Notes: generated by a model from the sequence alone, not told the origin. A DNA stretch of 64,000 nucleotides from Sphingobacteriales bacterium (GCA_018262795.1 JADFDM010000004.1:58814-122813); one strand, 5' to 3'; counted from the stretch's first letter, positions 17,631 to 26,689 are shown. Made by a program: numbers and translations.

Positions 17631-18664
17631 AAAAGAGAATAACTGCCATCAGTTTGGCTCTACTGCTGACTTGGGGCTGTAACAAGGACATACTTCCGGA
17701 GGTTCCTCTGAGTAAAGGGGTATATGTGGTGAATGAAGGTAACTACGGCTTCGGCAATACCGATATTTCATTTTATGATCCCACCACACAGCAAGTTACA
17801 AACGGTTTGTTTGCGGCCGCCAACGGCTATTCGCTGGGTGATATTGCGCAGGATATGTGCATTCGCGACTCGATTGGCTTTATTGTGGTCAATCATTCCG
17901 CTAAGGTGGAGATGGTGCACATTCCTTCGTTTCAGAAAATAAGAACTATCGCTATTCCCGGCTCTAATCCGCGTTATATTTTGCCGGTGAATGACAGCAT
18001 TGCTTATGTAAGTGAGTTGTATGCCAACCGTATCTATGTCATCAACTATCAAACCGGCACTTTGCTCGCGCCTATCACTGTGCCGCAATATACAGAGCAC
18101 TTGCTTCGCATCAATGACAGGGTGTTTGCGGAAGGTAAGCGCATTTATACCAATACTTCTTCGCGAGGTGCTTTAATGCGTATAGATGCCGTGAACCACT
18201 CGCTCATAGATACCATAAAACTAAACGGAGATGCGGGTGGTTTAGTGGCAGATGCCAACCATCGCATCTGGATAGCCCTTAATTCGGATACGGTGTCGGG
18301 CATTCGCTCGGCTTTGCTTTGTTACGATGCGCAACTGCACGAAGTACAGCGTTATACTTTCCAAAGTTCTGACTTTCATCCGACCAATTTATGTGCCGAT
18401 GCGGCCGGTGAGAATCTCTACTTTCTATCGGGCAATGTGTATTGTTACAACATTGCTGCGGGAAGCCTGACGGAGCTTGTTTCTTCTTCACAAAACAACT
18501 TCTATGGTTTGGCAATAGACCCCGTCACGGATGCTATTTATGTGAGCGATGCGCTCGATTATGTGCAGCCTTCGCGCGTATATCAATACAGCCACAGCGG
18601 GGCACTCCTTCATTCCTTTACCACCGGCATTGCTGCGGGAAATTTTGCTTTTAGTGATGAATAG
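17627..18664 (+). CDS. btuG: BtuG-like beta-propeller lipoprotein
   Basis: The product has 345 residues with a lipoprotein signal (LALLLTWGCNKD). The rest is built of ~45-residue beta-propeller blades of the YncE/DUF5074 type, seen in VYVVNEGNYGFGNTDISFYD, GFIVVNHSAKVEMVHIPSF and AYVSELYANRIYVINYQTG. In Bacteroides, BtuG proteins with this fold bind B12 very tightly on top of BtuB; the position directly after the receptor gene (ATGA overlap) supports the same role. Assignment rests on fold and context, not on binding residues. Confidence 0.85.
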   Translation: MKKRITAISLALLLTWGCNKDILPEVPLSKGVYVVNEGNYGFGNTDISFYDPTTQQVTNGLFAAANGYSLGDIAQDMCIRDSIGFIVVNHSAKVEMVHIPSFQKIRTIAIPGSNPRYILPVNDSIAYVSELYANRIYVINYQTGTLLAPITVPQYTEHLLRINDRVFAEGKRIYTNTSSRGALMRIDAVNHSLIDTIKLNGDAGGLVADANHRIWIALNSDTVSGIRSALLCYDAQLHEVQRYTFQSSDFHPTNLCADAAGENLYFLSGNVYCYNIAAGSLTELVSSSQNNFYGLAIDPVTDAIYVSDALDYVQPSRVYQYSHSGALLHSFTTGIAAGNFAFSDE

Positions 18665-19817
18665 AATCTATACCGCCATCGTGTTGCTTATGTTTTTTGC
18701 GGCCTTGCAAAGTTGCAACAGCAAACAGTCCGCTGCGGGGGCAAAGGAGCTGCATGGTGTGAAACAACGCTCACTTTCGGTGAAGTATGCGAAAGGCTTT
18801 TCGGTAGATTATTACGAGAGGTTTAAAATAATTACGGTAAAGGATTGGCGCGATAGCGCGAAAGTGCTGGCGCAGTATGTGCTGCTGCCCAAAGGCAAGG
18901 CCGCCCCGCTCGATTTTCCCGAGGCGGTGCGCATAGAAACTCCCGTTACGAAAGTGATTTGCCTCTCGACTAATCAAGTGGCCGAGATGAAGCGCCTTCA
19001 GCTACTCCACTATGTAGCGGGCATCACAGGACCGCAGTTAATCTACGATAAGAGCATTCGCGAAGCGGTAAAAAGCAACATCATTGCTAACCTGGGGCAG
19101 CAAGAACTCAACTATGAGAAGTTGATTGCGCTCCATCCTTCGTTTGTATTTACTTCGGGCGGTTTTGATGGCGGCAGCAAGCTGAAAACTAAGCTCGATG
19201 CGCTGCATATTGATAGGGTGTTGCAGATGGACTATGCCGAGCAAGATCCTTTGGCGCGCGCAGAGTGGATAAAGTTTATGGCGGTTTTTTTTAATCGCGA
19301 GCAGGAGGCCGATTCGTTGTTTGAGCAAGTCGAAACGAGTTACCTCGCGCTGAAAACGAAAGCGCAACAGGCCAAAGACAAGCCGACTGTGTTCTGCAAT
19401 ATACCGTTTAAGGAAGTTTGGTATATGCCCTGTGGTGAAAATTATATGGCGCATCTGATAGCCGATGCCGGAGGCGATTTTTTGTGGAAAAACGCGCCCG
19501 CGACCAATGGCTTAAATCTGAATTTGGATTACGAAGCGGTGTATAATCGCGCTGCCCATGCGCAATATTGGCTGAACACGGGCATGGCTGCTTCGCTCTA
19601 TGAAATAAAGCAAGTGGATAGGAAGAACGCGCTCTTCGATGCTTTCAAAACCGGGCAGGTGTATAATAATGACCTGCGCAAAAGCCCCGAAAGCGGCTTC
19701 GATTTTTGGGAAAGTGGGGTGGTGAATCCCGATAAGATATTGGCCGACCTTATCTTTATTTTCCATCCCGAATTATTGCCCGGCCATCAATTATTTTATT
19801 ACCGGAAGTTGAAATGA
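18657..19817 (+). CDS. btuF: BtuF-like substrate-binding lipoprotein
   Basis: The product has 386 residues from the ATG at 18657, which overlaps btuG by 8 bases and opens a lipoprotein signal (IVLLMFFAALQSCNSK). A longer frame from 18549 lies within btuG and is rejected. The Peripla_BP_2 fold is seen in TKVICLSTNQVAEMKRLQLL, the IAL-HPSFVFTSGG stretch and DAGGDFLWK. These proteins deliver corrinoids or siderophores to FecCD-type permeases. The neighbours btuC and btuD complete the transporter. Confidence 0.88.
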   Translation: MNRIYTAIVLLMFFAALQSCNSKQSAAGAKELHGVKQRSLSVKYAKGFSVDYYERFKIITVKDWRDSAKVLAQYVLLPKGKAAPLDFPEAVRIETPVTKVICLSTNQVAEMKRLQLLHYVAGITGPQLIYDKSIREAVKSNIIANLGQQELNYEKLIALHPSFVFTSGGFDGGSKLKTKLDALHIDRVLQMDYAEQDPLARAEWIKFMAVFFNREQEADSLFEQVETSYLALKTKAQQAKDKPTVFCNIPFKEVWYMPCGENYMAHLIADAGGDFLWKNAPATNGLNLNLDYEAVYNRAAHAQYWLNTGMAASLYEIKQVDRKNALFDAFKTGQVYNNDLRKSPESGFDFWESGVVNPDKILADLIFIFHPELLPGHQLFYYRKLK

Positions 19818-20061
19818 TAGGCATAACAGAAGATATAGAACGCGATGCAAAGCCGCTCGGCTACACTCATGTAACACACTTGGGCATAGCCAAGGCGCCA
19901 TCTTCTTTTTGGCTCACACATTTTCTGATAGAGTTCAAACTATTTTTTGCAGAAGTGGGAGGGCGCGCATCCTACTTCTTCCGTCATTATATACTTCTTC
20001 CCCCATTCTTCTTTCAGTACCAACGAATTCCATTCCATTCACTCATCCATCTCTCACGACC
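19818..20061 (+). other. Unassigned gap inside the B12 operon
   Basis: 244 bases separate btuF and btuC in an operon whose other junctions are overlapping or nearly so. An 83-codon frame starts at 19814 with an ATGA overlap to btuF (beginning MIGITEDIERDAKPLGY), but I recognise no family and its C-terminal half looks unlike a protein. It may be a decayed gene or an unusual small one. Confidence 0.3.
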
Positions 20062-21081
20062 ATGAGCCAGCGCAACCTGCCTCTCTTTTTATTTCTGTGC
20101 GTGCTGATGGTTGCGGCCTTCGTGCTGCAATTAGTATTAGGCTCGGTGAGCATTCCGCTGGCCGACATACTGAAAGTGCTGGGCGGTGGCCATATTGAGA
20201 ACGAAACTTGGCGCAACATCATCCTCGAAGCCCGCTTGCCGGGCGCTATTGCCGCAGTGTTGGCGGGCGCAGGCTTGTCGGTAAGTGGTTTGCAGATGCA
20301 AGCCATGTTTCGCAACCCCGTAGCAGGGCCTTATGTGCTTGGCATCAGCGCGGGAGCCAGTCTTGGGGTGGCGTTGCTGCTATTAGCCGGCTCTTTTTTT
20401 GGCGGAATGGTGGGCTTGCACCTACTTAGCTCATGGAGTGTGATTGCGGCTGCCGCAGTGGGGGCTACTGCCATCTTTCTCATCAATTTTTTTATTTCAT
20501 TTCGGTTGAATGATGTGGTGGCTTTTCTCATTATTGGCTTGATGATTGGCGGAGGCATCGGGGCGCTTATCGAAGTGCTGCAATCGGTCTCGGGCAACGA
20601 GGCACTAAAGCAATATGTGCTGTGGACCTTTGGCAGCTTTAGGTATGTGAGCAGCACACAAGTAATGTATTTAAGCGGCATGGTGGGCATGGGCATTGGC
20701 CTCACTTTCTTTCTTTCAAAACCAATGAATTTATTGCTGCTTGGCGATTCGTATGCCACTTCTTCGGGCTTAGATGTGCGCAAAACCAAGTTGTTTATAG
20801 TTTTTACCACCAGCATATTGGCCGGAAGCATCACCGCCTTTTGTGGTCCTATCGGCTTTGTAGGCTTGGCAGTGCCGCATGTGGCAAGAGCGCTTTTCAA
20901 AACCTCTGACCATAAAATTTTAATACCTGCTACCATGGTCATTGGCGCTATTATCACCTGCCTGTGCAACGTTGCCGCTTCGGCACCCGGTAGCGACTTT
21001 GTGTTGCCCGTGAATGCCATCACTTCCCTGTTAGGAGCGCCCGTAGTTATCTGGATAATTGTAAGGCAAAAGAAATTGTGA
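20062..21081 (+). CDS. btuC: BtuC-like FecCD family permease
   Basis: The product has 339 residues, normal for the FecCD family. The ATG at 20062 puts the first membrane helix (LFLFLCVLMVAAFVLQLVLG) at the N-terminus; a longer frame from 19909 adds non-family sequence. Typical motifs are LEARLPGAIAAVLAGAGLSV, QAMFRNPVAGPYVLGISAGA and FCGPIGFVGLAVPHVAR. About ten membrane helices are expected. It is the inner-membrane channel for corrinoid import and its stop abuts the btuD start. Confidence 0.93.
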   Translation: MSQRNLPLFLFLCVLMVAAFVLQLVLGSVSIPLADILKVLGGGHIENETWRNIILEARLPGAIAAVLAGAGLSVSGLQMQAMFRNPVAGPYVLGISAGASLGVALLLLAGSFFGGMVGLHLLSSWSVIAAAAVGATAIFLINFFISFRLNDVVAFLIIGLMIGGGIGALIEVLQSVSGNEALKQYVLWTFGSFRYVSSTQVMYLSGMVGMGIGLTFFLSKPMNLLLLGDSYATSSGLDVRKTKLFIVFTTSILAGSITAFCGPIGFVGLAVPHVARALFKTSDHKILIPATMVIGAIITCLCNVAASAPGSDFVLPVNAITSLLGAPVVIWIIVRQKKL

Positions 21082-21804
21082 ATGGAATTAGAAGGTACAC
21101 ATATCAGCATTGGTTACAAAAAGGCGGCTCCCGTTTTTAAGAACATCAGCTTTAGGGCACAACCGGGCGATATGGTGGCTTTGCTGGGGGTAAATGGCAT
21201 TGGAAAGTCCACCTTGCTGCGCACCGTGGCGGGTTTGCAAAATATTATTACGGGGGAAATTAAAATAGAGGGCAAGCGCATGGCACAACTGACGGCAAGC
21301 GCCAAGGCCACGCTCGTGAGCCTGGTGCTTACCGATAAGATAAACATTGACCACATCACCGTGCGCAATCTTATTTCATTGGGTCGCTCCCCTTACACCG
21401 GCTGGTTGGGCAGCTTGAACGAGCAAGACCAAAAAGTGATAAACGAAGTGATAAGTCTGCTGCATTTGCAGCCTTTAGCCTCCAAATTTTTCAACCAACT
21501 GAGCGATGGCGAAAAACAAAAAGTGCTGATAGCCCGAGCCTTGTGCCAGCAAACTCCTGTGTTGATTTTAGATGAGCCTACTGCCTTCTTAGATTTTAGA
21601 AATAAGAAAGAGATTATGAAAACACTGCGGCAAGTAAGTGAGCAGTTGCACAAAATTATTCTCCTTTCCACCCACGACATAGAAGCCGCCCTCACCTATT
21701 GCAACAAATGCTGGATAATGACGGAACAAAAAACCTTCGTAGAGGTTATTCGCACCGCAGATTACAAAACGCAGGTGGAGGCAGTGCTACAAACGAAGCT
21801 GTAG
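21082..21804 (+). CDS. btuD: BtuD-like ABC transporter ATPase
   Basis: The product has 240 residues. Walker A (GVNGIGKSTLL), the signature (LSDGEKQKVLIARAL), Walker B (VLILDEPTAFLD) and the switch His (LLSTHD) are all present, so the ATPase should be active. The start directly follows the btuC stop codon. It powers the BtuC-type permease. It is the last gene of the riboswitch-controlled operon; the next gene is convergent. Confidence 0.94.
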   Translation: MELEGTHISIGYKKAAPVFKNISFRAQPGDMVALLGVNGIGKSTLLRTVAGLQNIITGEIKIEGKRMAQLTASAKATLVSLVLTDKINIDHITVRNLISLGRSPYTGWLGSLNEQDQKVINEVISLLHLQPLASKFFNQLSDGEKQKVLIARALCQQTPVLILDEPTAFLDFRNKKEIMKTLRQVSEQLHKIILLSTHDIEAALTYCNKCWIMTEQKTFVEVIRTADYKTQVEAVLQTKL

Positions 21805-21924
21805 AACAGTTTTTTGAGTCCAGAAGGGTCAATTCCGACCAGATAAGCTATAATTCCGACCACGAATGTTAAAATTTCCTGCACTTACCTGCTTCTGAAA
21901 ATTAGAGGCGACCATGATTAACTC

Positions 21925-22075
21925 CGTCATTTATGGCGGAGAAAAGCCGCTACATACCTCCCGGCTTTAGCCATGACTGTTGCGGGAAGCAGGGCTAAAG
22001 CCATGAGAGAGGAATTCTATTGCCCTCAGCCTAAAGGCTGGGGTTCATGCGCGAAGAAACGAGCAGAAGGTTCTT
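21925..22075. repeat. REP-like palindromic element
   Basis: Two inverted repeats sit together. GGCTTTAGCC and its complement GGCTAAAGCC lie about 20 bases apart near 21961-22000. A tight hairpin with CCTCAGCC and GGCTGGGG arms around TAAA lies near 22024-22045. Similar paired palindromes are common between Bacteroidota genes and resemble elements mobilised by REP-associated transposases. No transposase gene is present here. The rest of the 21805-22245 gap holds only the purL terminator. Confidence 0.5.
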
Positions 22076-22159
22076 GCCTTAAAGGAAACGAATATCGAAC
22101 CACGCGCGGTCGCACATCGTTGTTGGCATCTCATTCATTATCCTTCGTTACAAAACAAA

Positions 22160-22192
22160 ACCGCAGGTTCCTGAAACTTGGGAACCTGCGGT
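22160..22192 (-). terminator. Rho-independent terminator of purL
   Basis: A 12-bp perfect stem (ACCGCAGGTTCC at 22160-22171 with GGAACCTGCGGT at 22181-22192) and a 9-base loop are followed, on the minus strand, by a T-rich run. It lies about 55 bases beyond the purL stop. Confidence 0.75.
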
Positions 22193-22245
22193 GGTTAAAT
22201 GTATCGGTTACGTTTTTAGTCTAACGTCTTTTGTTTCTTATTCAA

Positions 22246-24477
22246 TCATTTGTTCAATGCGTTTTCCAAGGCACTGTCATAGCTGTCCTTCCAGGTGCCA
22301 ATGCTTCCCCAGCGATCTTTATCAATGTATATCATGGCAGAAGTGACTACCCCAATGTTGCTGAAGTCCACCTCATGGCGGCTCATAATTTCAATAAAAG
22401 CATCTTCCTTTTCGGGCTTCACGGTCACTACCACGCGGCTTTGCGCTTCGCCAAACAAGAAGGCATCTTTGCGAAGGTCGGGATCTGTTTCAATCTCAAA
22501 ACCTTTGCGGCTGGCCATGGCCGATTCTAAGAGGGTGATAAACAATCCCCCTTCGGAGATATCATGGGCTGATTGCACGACTTGCTCATATATCACTTCC
22601 TTGACGGCCTCCTGCACTTTTACTTCCGTAGCTAAATCGAAGTAAGGGGCGGGAGAGGCGGTAATTTCATGGTAGGCTTTGAGGTATTCTGACGAAGAAA
22701 TATCGTCTTTCATCTCCCCGATTACATAAATTTTATCGCCCGACTTTTTAAAGTTTAAAGTCATGACCAAATCTTTTTCTTCGATCACGCCAATCATTCC
22801 GATAGTGGGGGTGGGATACACGGCACCACCTTCGGTAGATTGATTGTAGAAGGAAACATTGCCTCCGGTAACGGGAGTGTCGAACGCTTCGCAGGCTTTG
22901 CTCATGCCTTGAATGGCATTTACGAACTGCCAGTACACTTCGGGCAAATAAGGGTTGCCGAAATTGAGGCAATTGGTAATAGCGGAGGGAATGCCGCCAC
23001 TGCACACGATGTTGCGCGCGGCTTCGGCTACGGCAATTTGTGCCCCCGTCATGGGGTCGGCCCACACGTAGCGGGAGTTGCAATCCACCGTTACGGCTAA
23101 TAATTTTTTGGTTCCCTCTAAGCGGACTACGGCTGCATCGCTGGGGCAGTTGGTGCTGGTGTTGGCTATGCCCACCATGGAATCATACTGCTCAAATATC
23201 CAGCGCTTGGAGGCGATATTGAGTTGCTTGGTCAGCAATTTGCCCACTTCTTTCAACTCTTCGGGTTGCTCCACAGCGTTTAGGTCGAATTTCTTATTGG
23301 CGGCAAAGTAGGCCGGCTCTTTATATTCTCTTTCGTACACGGGAGCGCCACCGCCCAGCACTAATGACTCAGCCGGAGCCGATGCCACTAATTGATTATC
23401 CATGTAGTAATTCAGCACTCCGTTATCGGTCACTTCTCCTATCATGACACAGTTCAGATCCCATTTGCTGAATACCTTTTCCACCTCGGCCTCCATTCCC
23501 TTCCTCACTACTATCAGCATTCGCTCTTGTGATTCGGAGAGAAGAATTTCCCAGGGCTTCATGTTTTGCTGACGGGTAGGTACTTTATCTAACCAAATTT
23601 TCATGCCGCATTTACCTTTAGCACTCATCTCAGAAGTAGAACAAGTGATGCCCGCAGCACCCATGTCTTGCATTCCCACCACAGCTCCGGTTTTAATTAC
23701 TTCTAAGGAGGCTTCGAGCAATAATTTTTCTTGAAAAGGATCGCCCACTTGCACCGAGGGAAGGTCTTTGGCAGAATCTTCGGTAATATCTTTGGAAGCG
23801 AAGGCCGCTCCGTGAATCCCGTCTTTGCCGGTAGCAGAGCCAACAATGTAAACGGGATTGCCCGCTCCTTCAGAAATAGCGGAAACGGTTTCTCCAATTT
23901 TCACGATGCCCACGCTCATGGCGTTCACCAAGGGATTGGTTTGATAAATAGAATCGAAATAAACCTCTCCGGCCACCGTAGGCACGCCAAAACAGTTGCC
24001 ATAATCGCCAATGCCCTTTACCACGCCTCTCACTAAATACTTGGTGCGGTCATTTTCGGGGTCGCCAAAGCGAAGGGAGTTGAGCGCGCAAATAGGGCGA
24101 GCACCCATTGTAAAAATATCGCGGTGAATGCCACCGACCCCCGTAGCCGCGCCTTGATATGGCTCTAAGGCCGAAGGATGATTGTGCGATTCGATTTTGA
24201 AAGCGCAGGCGAGGCCTTCGCCTAAGTCCACTAATCCGGCATTTTCTTCACCGGCTTCTACCAATAATTGTTTGCCTTTTCGCGGAAGAGTTTTGAGCCA
24301 CTTGATGCTGTTTTTGTAGCTGCAGTGTTCGCTCCACATCACGGCATAAATGCTGAGTTCATTAAAGTTGGGAGTGCGGCCCAGTATCTGTTTTATCTTT
24401 TCATATTCTTCGGGTAGAAGTCCCAATTGCTTGGCCTGCTCAAGGGTGGAAGGCTCCAAATGTGCTGCTGTGCTCAT
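22246..24477 (-). CDS. purL: Phosphoribosylformylglycinamidine synthase subunit PurL
   Basis: The product has 743 residues, the size of the small (PurS/PurQ-dependent) PurL. It converts FGAR, glutamine-derived ammonia and ATP to FGAM in the fourth step of purine synthesis. Family motifs include YAVMWSEHCSYKNSI near residue 45, FKIESHNHPSALEPYQGAAT, GARPICALNSLRFG, MQDMGAAGITCSTSEM and DISEGGLFITLLESAM. It is a single gene with its own terminator. purS and purQ are not in the window. Confidence 0.97.
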   Translation of the reverse strand: MSTAAHLEPSTLEQAKQLGLLPEEYEKIKQILGRTPNFNELSIYAVMWSEHCSYKNSIKWLKTLPRKGKQLLVEAGEENAGLVDLGEGLACAFKIESHNHPSALEPYQGAATGVGGIHRDIFTMGARPICALNSLRFGDPENDRTKYLVRGVVKGIGDYGNCFGVPTVAGEVYFDSIYQTNPLVNAMSVGIVKIGETVSAISEGAGNPVYIVGSATGKDGIHGAAFASKDITEDSAKDLPSVQVGDPFQEKLLLEASLEVIKTGAVVGMQDMGAAGITCSTSEMSAKGKCGMKIWLDKVPTRQQNMKPWEILLSESQERMLIVVRKGMEAEVEKVFSKWDLNCVMIGEVTDNGVLNYYMDNQLVASAPAESLVLGGGAPVYEREYKEPAYFAANKKFDLNAVEQPEELKEVGKLLTKQLNIASKRWIFEQYDSMVGIANTSTNCPSDAAVVRLEGTKKLLAVTVDCNSRYVWADPMTGAQIAVAEAARNIVCSGGIPSAITNCLNFGNPYLPEVYWQFVNAIQGMSKACEAFDTPVTGGNVSFYNQSTEGGAVYPTPTIGMIGVIEEKDLVMTLNFKKSGDKIYVIGEMKDDISSSEYLKAYHEITASPAPYFDLATEVKVQEAVKEVIYEQVVQSAHDISEGGLFITLLESAMASRKGFEIETDPDLRKDAFLFGEAQSRVVVTVKPEKEDAFIEIMSRHEVDFSNIGVVTSAMIYIDKDRWGSIGTWKDSYDSALENALNK

Positions 24478-24509
24478 GTATCGGTAAGTCGGTTTAAAAA
24501 TTAGAAGGG

Positions 24510-24517
24510 CAAAAATA
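24510..24517 (-). promoter_or_regulatory. -7 promoter box for purL
   Basis: On the minus strand TATTTTTG is a perfect TAnnTTTG box 32 bases upstream of the purL ATG. The -33 position carries TTCG, 18 bases further up, one base from TTTG. Confidence 0.4.
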
Positions 24518-24698
24518 ATTTTAATCGCCTTTATGCGAAGTTACTTTTGTAGGAAGTGTTGAAAAAAGAAGGGGGAAGGGTTTATTCGGTCATTGGATTT
24601 GCCGGCTTGCACTCTCTACTCCATCCTTCTTCCTCTATCTCGCATCTCCTGATTTCGGGCTATGGACTATTGGGCAAGCAATCACAAGAAGAAATAAA

Positions 24699-24726
24699 AG
24701 AGGCAGCCTGTGGAAGGGCTGCCTCT
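24699..24726 (-). terminator. Rho-independent terminator
   Basis: AGAGGCAGCC (24699-24708) pairs with GGCTGCCTCT (24717-24726) around an 8-base loop, followed on the minus strand by TTTATTTCTTC. It ends the collagen-like gene and its small downstream partner. Confidence 0.75.
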
Positions 24727-24753
24727 GAAATAAAGAGGAATAGACGGAGGTAT

Positions 24754-25086
24754 TTATTGCTCGTCTGCGTGTACTCTACGAGTTGTTGTTTGTTTGTTCC
24801 CCACGGGAGTTGTTTTAGCATGAACCTCAACCACCTTTTTAGGGGTAGTAGTTTTTGTAATGGTTACGCCTGATGCGGATGTTTTACTTTCATGAATAAC
24901 CGCATCGGGTGCCGGAGTAATAGTTTTAGCTCCTTCAGTGGCTGATTTCTGACCGGTAAGGGATGGCGTTGCGTTAGCAGCGGGCTTTATGGTTCTCGCA
25001 CCGGCAGTTGCTGACTGCTGCGCATTAGAAGCAAAGGCCAATAAAGCAAAACAACCGATAAGCCAGTATTTCATATTCTTGGTCAT
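24754..25086 (-). CDS. Small secreted protein with internal repeat
   Basis: The product has 110 residues (106 if the ATG at 25074 is used). A signal peptide (WLIGCFALLAFASNAQ) is followed by an Ala/Thr/Pro/Lys-rich, probably unstructured chain. A short motif occurs twice, as QQSATAGARTIKPA and QKSATEGAKTITPA. No known domain is visible. It lies 21 bases downstream of the collagen-like gene on the same strand and shares its terminator, so the two are likely co-expressed envelope proteins. Confidence 0.6.
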   Translation of the reverse strand: MTKNMKYWLIGCFALLAFASNAQQSATAGARTIKPAANATPSLTGQKSATEGAKTITPAPDAVIHESKTSASGVTITKTTTPKKVVEVHAKTTPVGNKQTTTRRVHADEQ

Positions 25087-25107
25087 ACTTCAGATTTAAG
25101 GGTGCGA

Positions 25108-26646
25108 TCAATAAACTTTATAGCCGGAGAATCTTTGATCTATATCAAATCCGGGTAGAGTAACCGTTGCTCCACTGCTCTGATAAGCGGTTAAGGTAAC
25201 TATATCGCCTGCTGCGAGTTTTATATTCGCGCTTAATGTGTTTGCCGTATATGTTTGAGTAGTAGCTGCTTTGGAATCGCTCTCCATGTAGTGATTTCCA
25301 TTTATATTGATCAGAAGCATTGTAAATCCGGTATTTGAACCGAATGCATTCCAAAATACCTGCGCATCAAAATGGTAAAGACCTGCCGAAGGTGCCACAT
25401 ATTGGTTGGTGGCGAATCCGTTGCCATCGTCAAAATCTTCGGTAGTAAAAGATAATTGAATCAGACTAAAACTTGGAATACTGGTAACCCCTGCTCCTTG
25501 CACACTAAACCCTATATTGGGGTTAGCGGCCGGTGCATCGGCCCAACTTGCAAGACCATTCGCATCGGAAGTGAGTACCTTGCCTGCTCCTTGGGTGCCA
25601 TCGGTAATTTTTACATTGCCTTTTACATCCAAGGCGGCACTCGGAGTGGTGGTTCCAATTCCTACCGCCAAACCACCTCTATTAATTGTCAGAGTGGTAT
25701 CTATAACACCGCAACCTCTCAGTAGATACAATTTATCGGCACCGCCATTATAATAAAACTGAAATCCACAATTAGGACCGCTAGTACCTCCGGTATAGTT
25801 CAGATCCTCTTCGAAACTAAGCCGGCCTGATTCAGGTTTATTAAAACCCGCTTGTTCATTTCCAACCGCAAGTGCTTGCTTTACTCCAAGTTGCACTTGC
25901 GGGGAAGTATAGCCTATCCCCACGTTGCCTCCATTGTTGTAAATGTTGCTGGAGGCCACCCATTGGGTACCGTTCCAATAAAGCGTATTGCCGGAAGCGT
26001 TTCCATTGGCAACTAAACCAGTAGCCCCGGTTGCCCCTGTAGCGCCCGTTGCACCAGTAGCGCCTATTGCGCCTGTAGCTCCCGTTACTCCCGTTGCACC
26101 TTTAGCACCTGTAACTCCCATAGCACCGGTAGGGCCTGTAGCTCCGGTAGGGCCGGTTGCACCACCCCCTGAGCCGGCTGGGCCGGTAGGCCCTGTGGCT
26201 CCTACTCCGGTAGCCCCCATCGGGCCTGTTGCTCCATTCATGCCGGAAGGCCCGGTTGGCCCCGTAGCACCTGTGGCTCCCGGAGTGCCTCCGTTAGCAG
26301 CATACAGCGCATAAGGAACACTCAATAGTTGGGAGGTTCCCATATCGGCATAGGTAGTGCCGCCTGTAACGTCTATTTCTACTTGTAACCATTTGGAGGC
26401 ACTGCCCCATGTGATGCCGCTGAAAGTGCCGCTCACCACGTTGCCGGTTCCTACCGCGTGAGTAATAAGACCAAATTGATTGGTAGTTAAAGATTTTGTT
26501 TCTTGATAAACGCTGGTACCGCTGGCGGAACCATCGTGGATGGTAAAGCGAGCGCTTACCGCCTGATTAGCGACTACCGTTCCCGAAGCATCGCGCACCA
26601 CGGCTTGGTAGTTCATAGATTGTGGCGCTTGTGCCCACGTACTCAT
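25108..26646 (-). CDS. Collagen-like protein with C1q-like C-terminus; signal peptide out of frame
   Basis: The intact frame from the ATG at 26646 gives 512 residues. An N-terminal ~115-residue domain ([21 protein letters not shown]) is shared with the protein at 63254. Gly-x-y repeats of the GATGPTG type run from about 117 to 210. A linker contains GIGYTSPQ and [15 protein letters not shown], typical of tail-fibre-like surface proteins. The last ~135 residues ([28 protein letters not shown]) resemble a C1q/TNF-like trimer domain. As it stands the protein has no full signal peptide, because the true start at 26689 lies in another frame (see the next entry). Likely a trimeric surface fibre. 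Confidence 0.8.
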   Translation of the reverse strand: MSTWAQAPQSMNYQAVVRDASGTVVANQAVSARFTIHDGSASGTSVYQETKSLTTNQFGLITHAVGTGNVVSGTFSGITWGSASKWLQVEIDVTGGTTYADMGTSQLLSVPYALYAANGGTPGATGATGPTGPSGMNGATGPMGATGVGATGPTGPAGSGGGATGPTGATGPTGAMGVTGAKGATGVTGATGAIGATGATGATGATGATGLVANGNASGNTLYWNGTQWVASSNIYNNGGNVGIGYTSPQVQLGVKQALAVGNEQAGFNKPESGRLSFEEDLNYTGGTSGPNCGFQFYYNGGADKLYLLRGCGVIDTTLTINRGGLAVGIGTTTPSAALDVKGNVKITDGTQGAGKVLTSDANGLASWADAPAANPNIGFSVQGAGVTSIPSFSLIQLSFTTEDFDDGNGFATNQYVAPSAGLYHFDAQVFWNAFGSNTGFTMLLININGNHYMESDSKAATTQTYTANTLSANIKLAAGDIVTLTAYQSSGATVTLPGFDIDQRFSGYKVY

Positions 26647-26689
26647 GGCCAATAAGACTGTTGCCGAGAGAGAGTAATAACTTCTTCAT
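26647..26689 (-). pseudogene. Frameshifted signal-peptide start of the collagen-like gene
   Basis: An ATG at 26689 opens MKKLLLSL, then the frame diverges. The run CTCTCTCTC (plus-strand GAGAGAGAG, 26666-26674) is short by one CT unit relative to the frame of the main ORF. Adding one CT gives [20 protein letters not shown] and then [11 protein letters not shown], a good signal peptide matching the layout of the paralogue at 63254. This may be slippage-based switching, a fixed mutation, or an assembly error. Confidence 0.6.

Noticed and set aside
19814..20065. 83-codon frame between btuF and btuC
   Set aside because: It is noted as an odd gap, but the C-terminal half is not protein-like and no family is recognised, so it is not called as a gene.
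25988..26314. Val/Pro/Ala-rich frame opposite the collagen-like gene
   Set aside because: It is the antisense shadow of the Gly-x-y repeat; the same applies to 63640-63933 on the minus strand.
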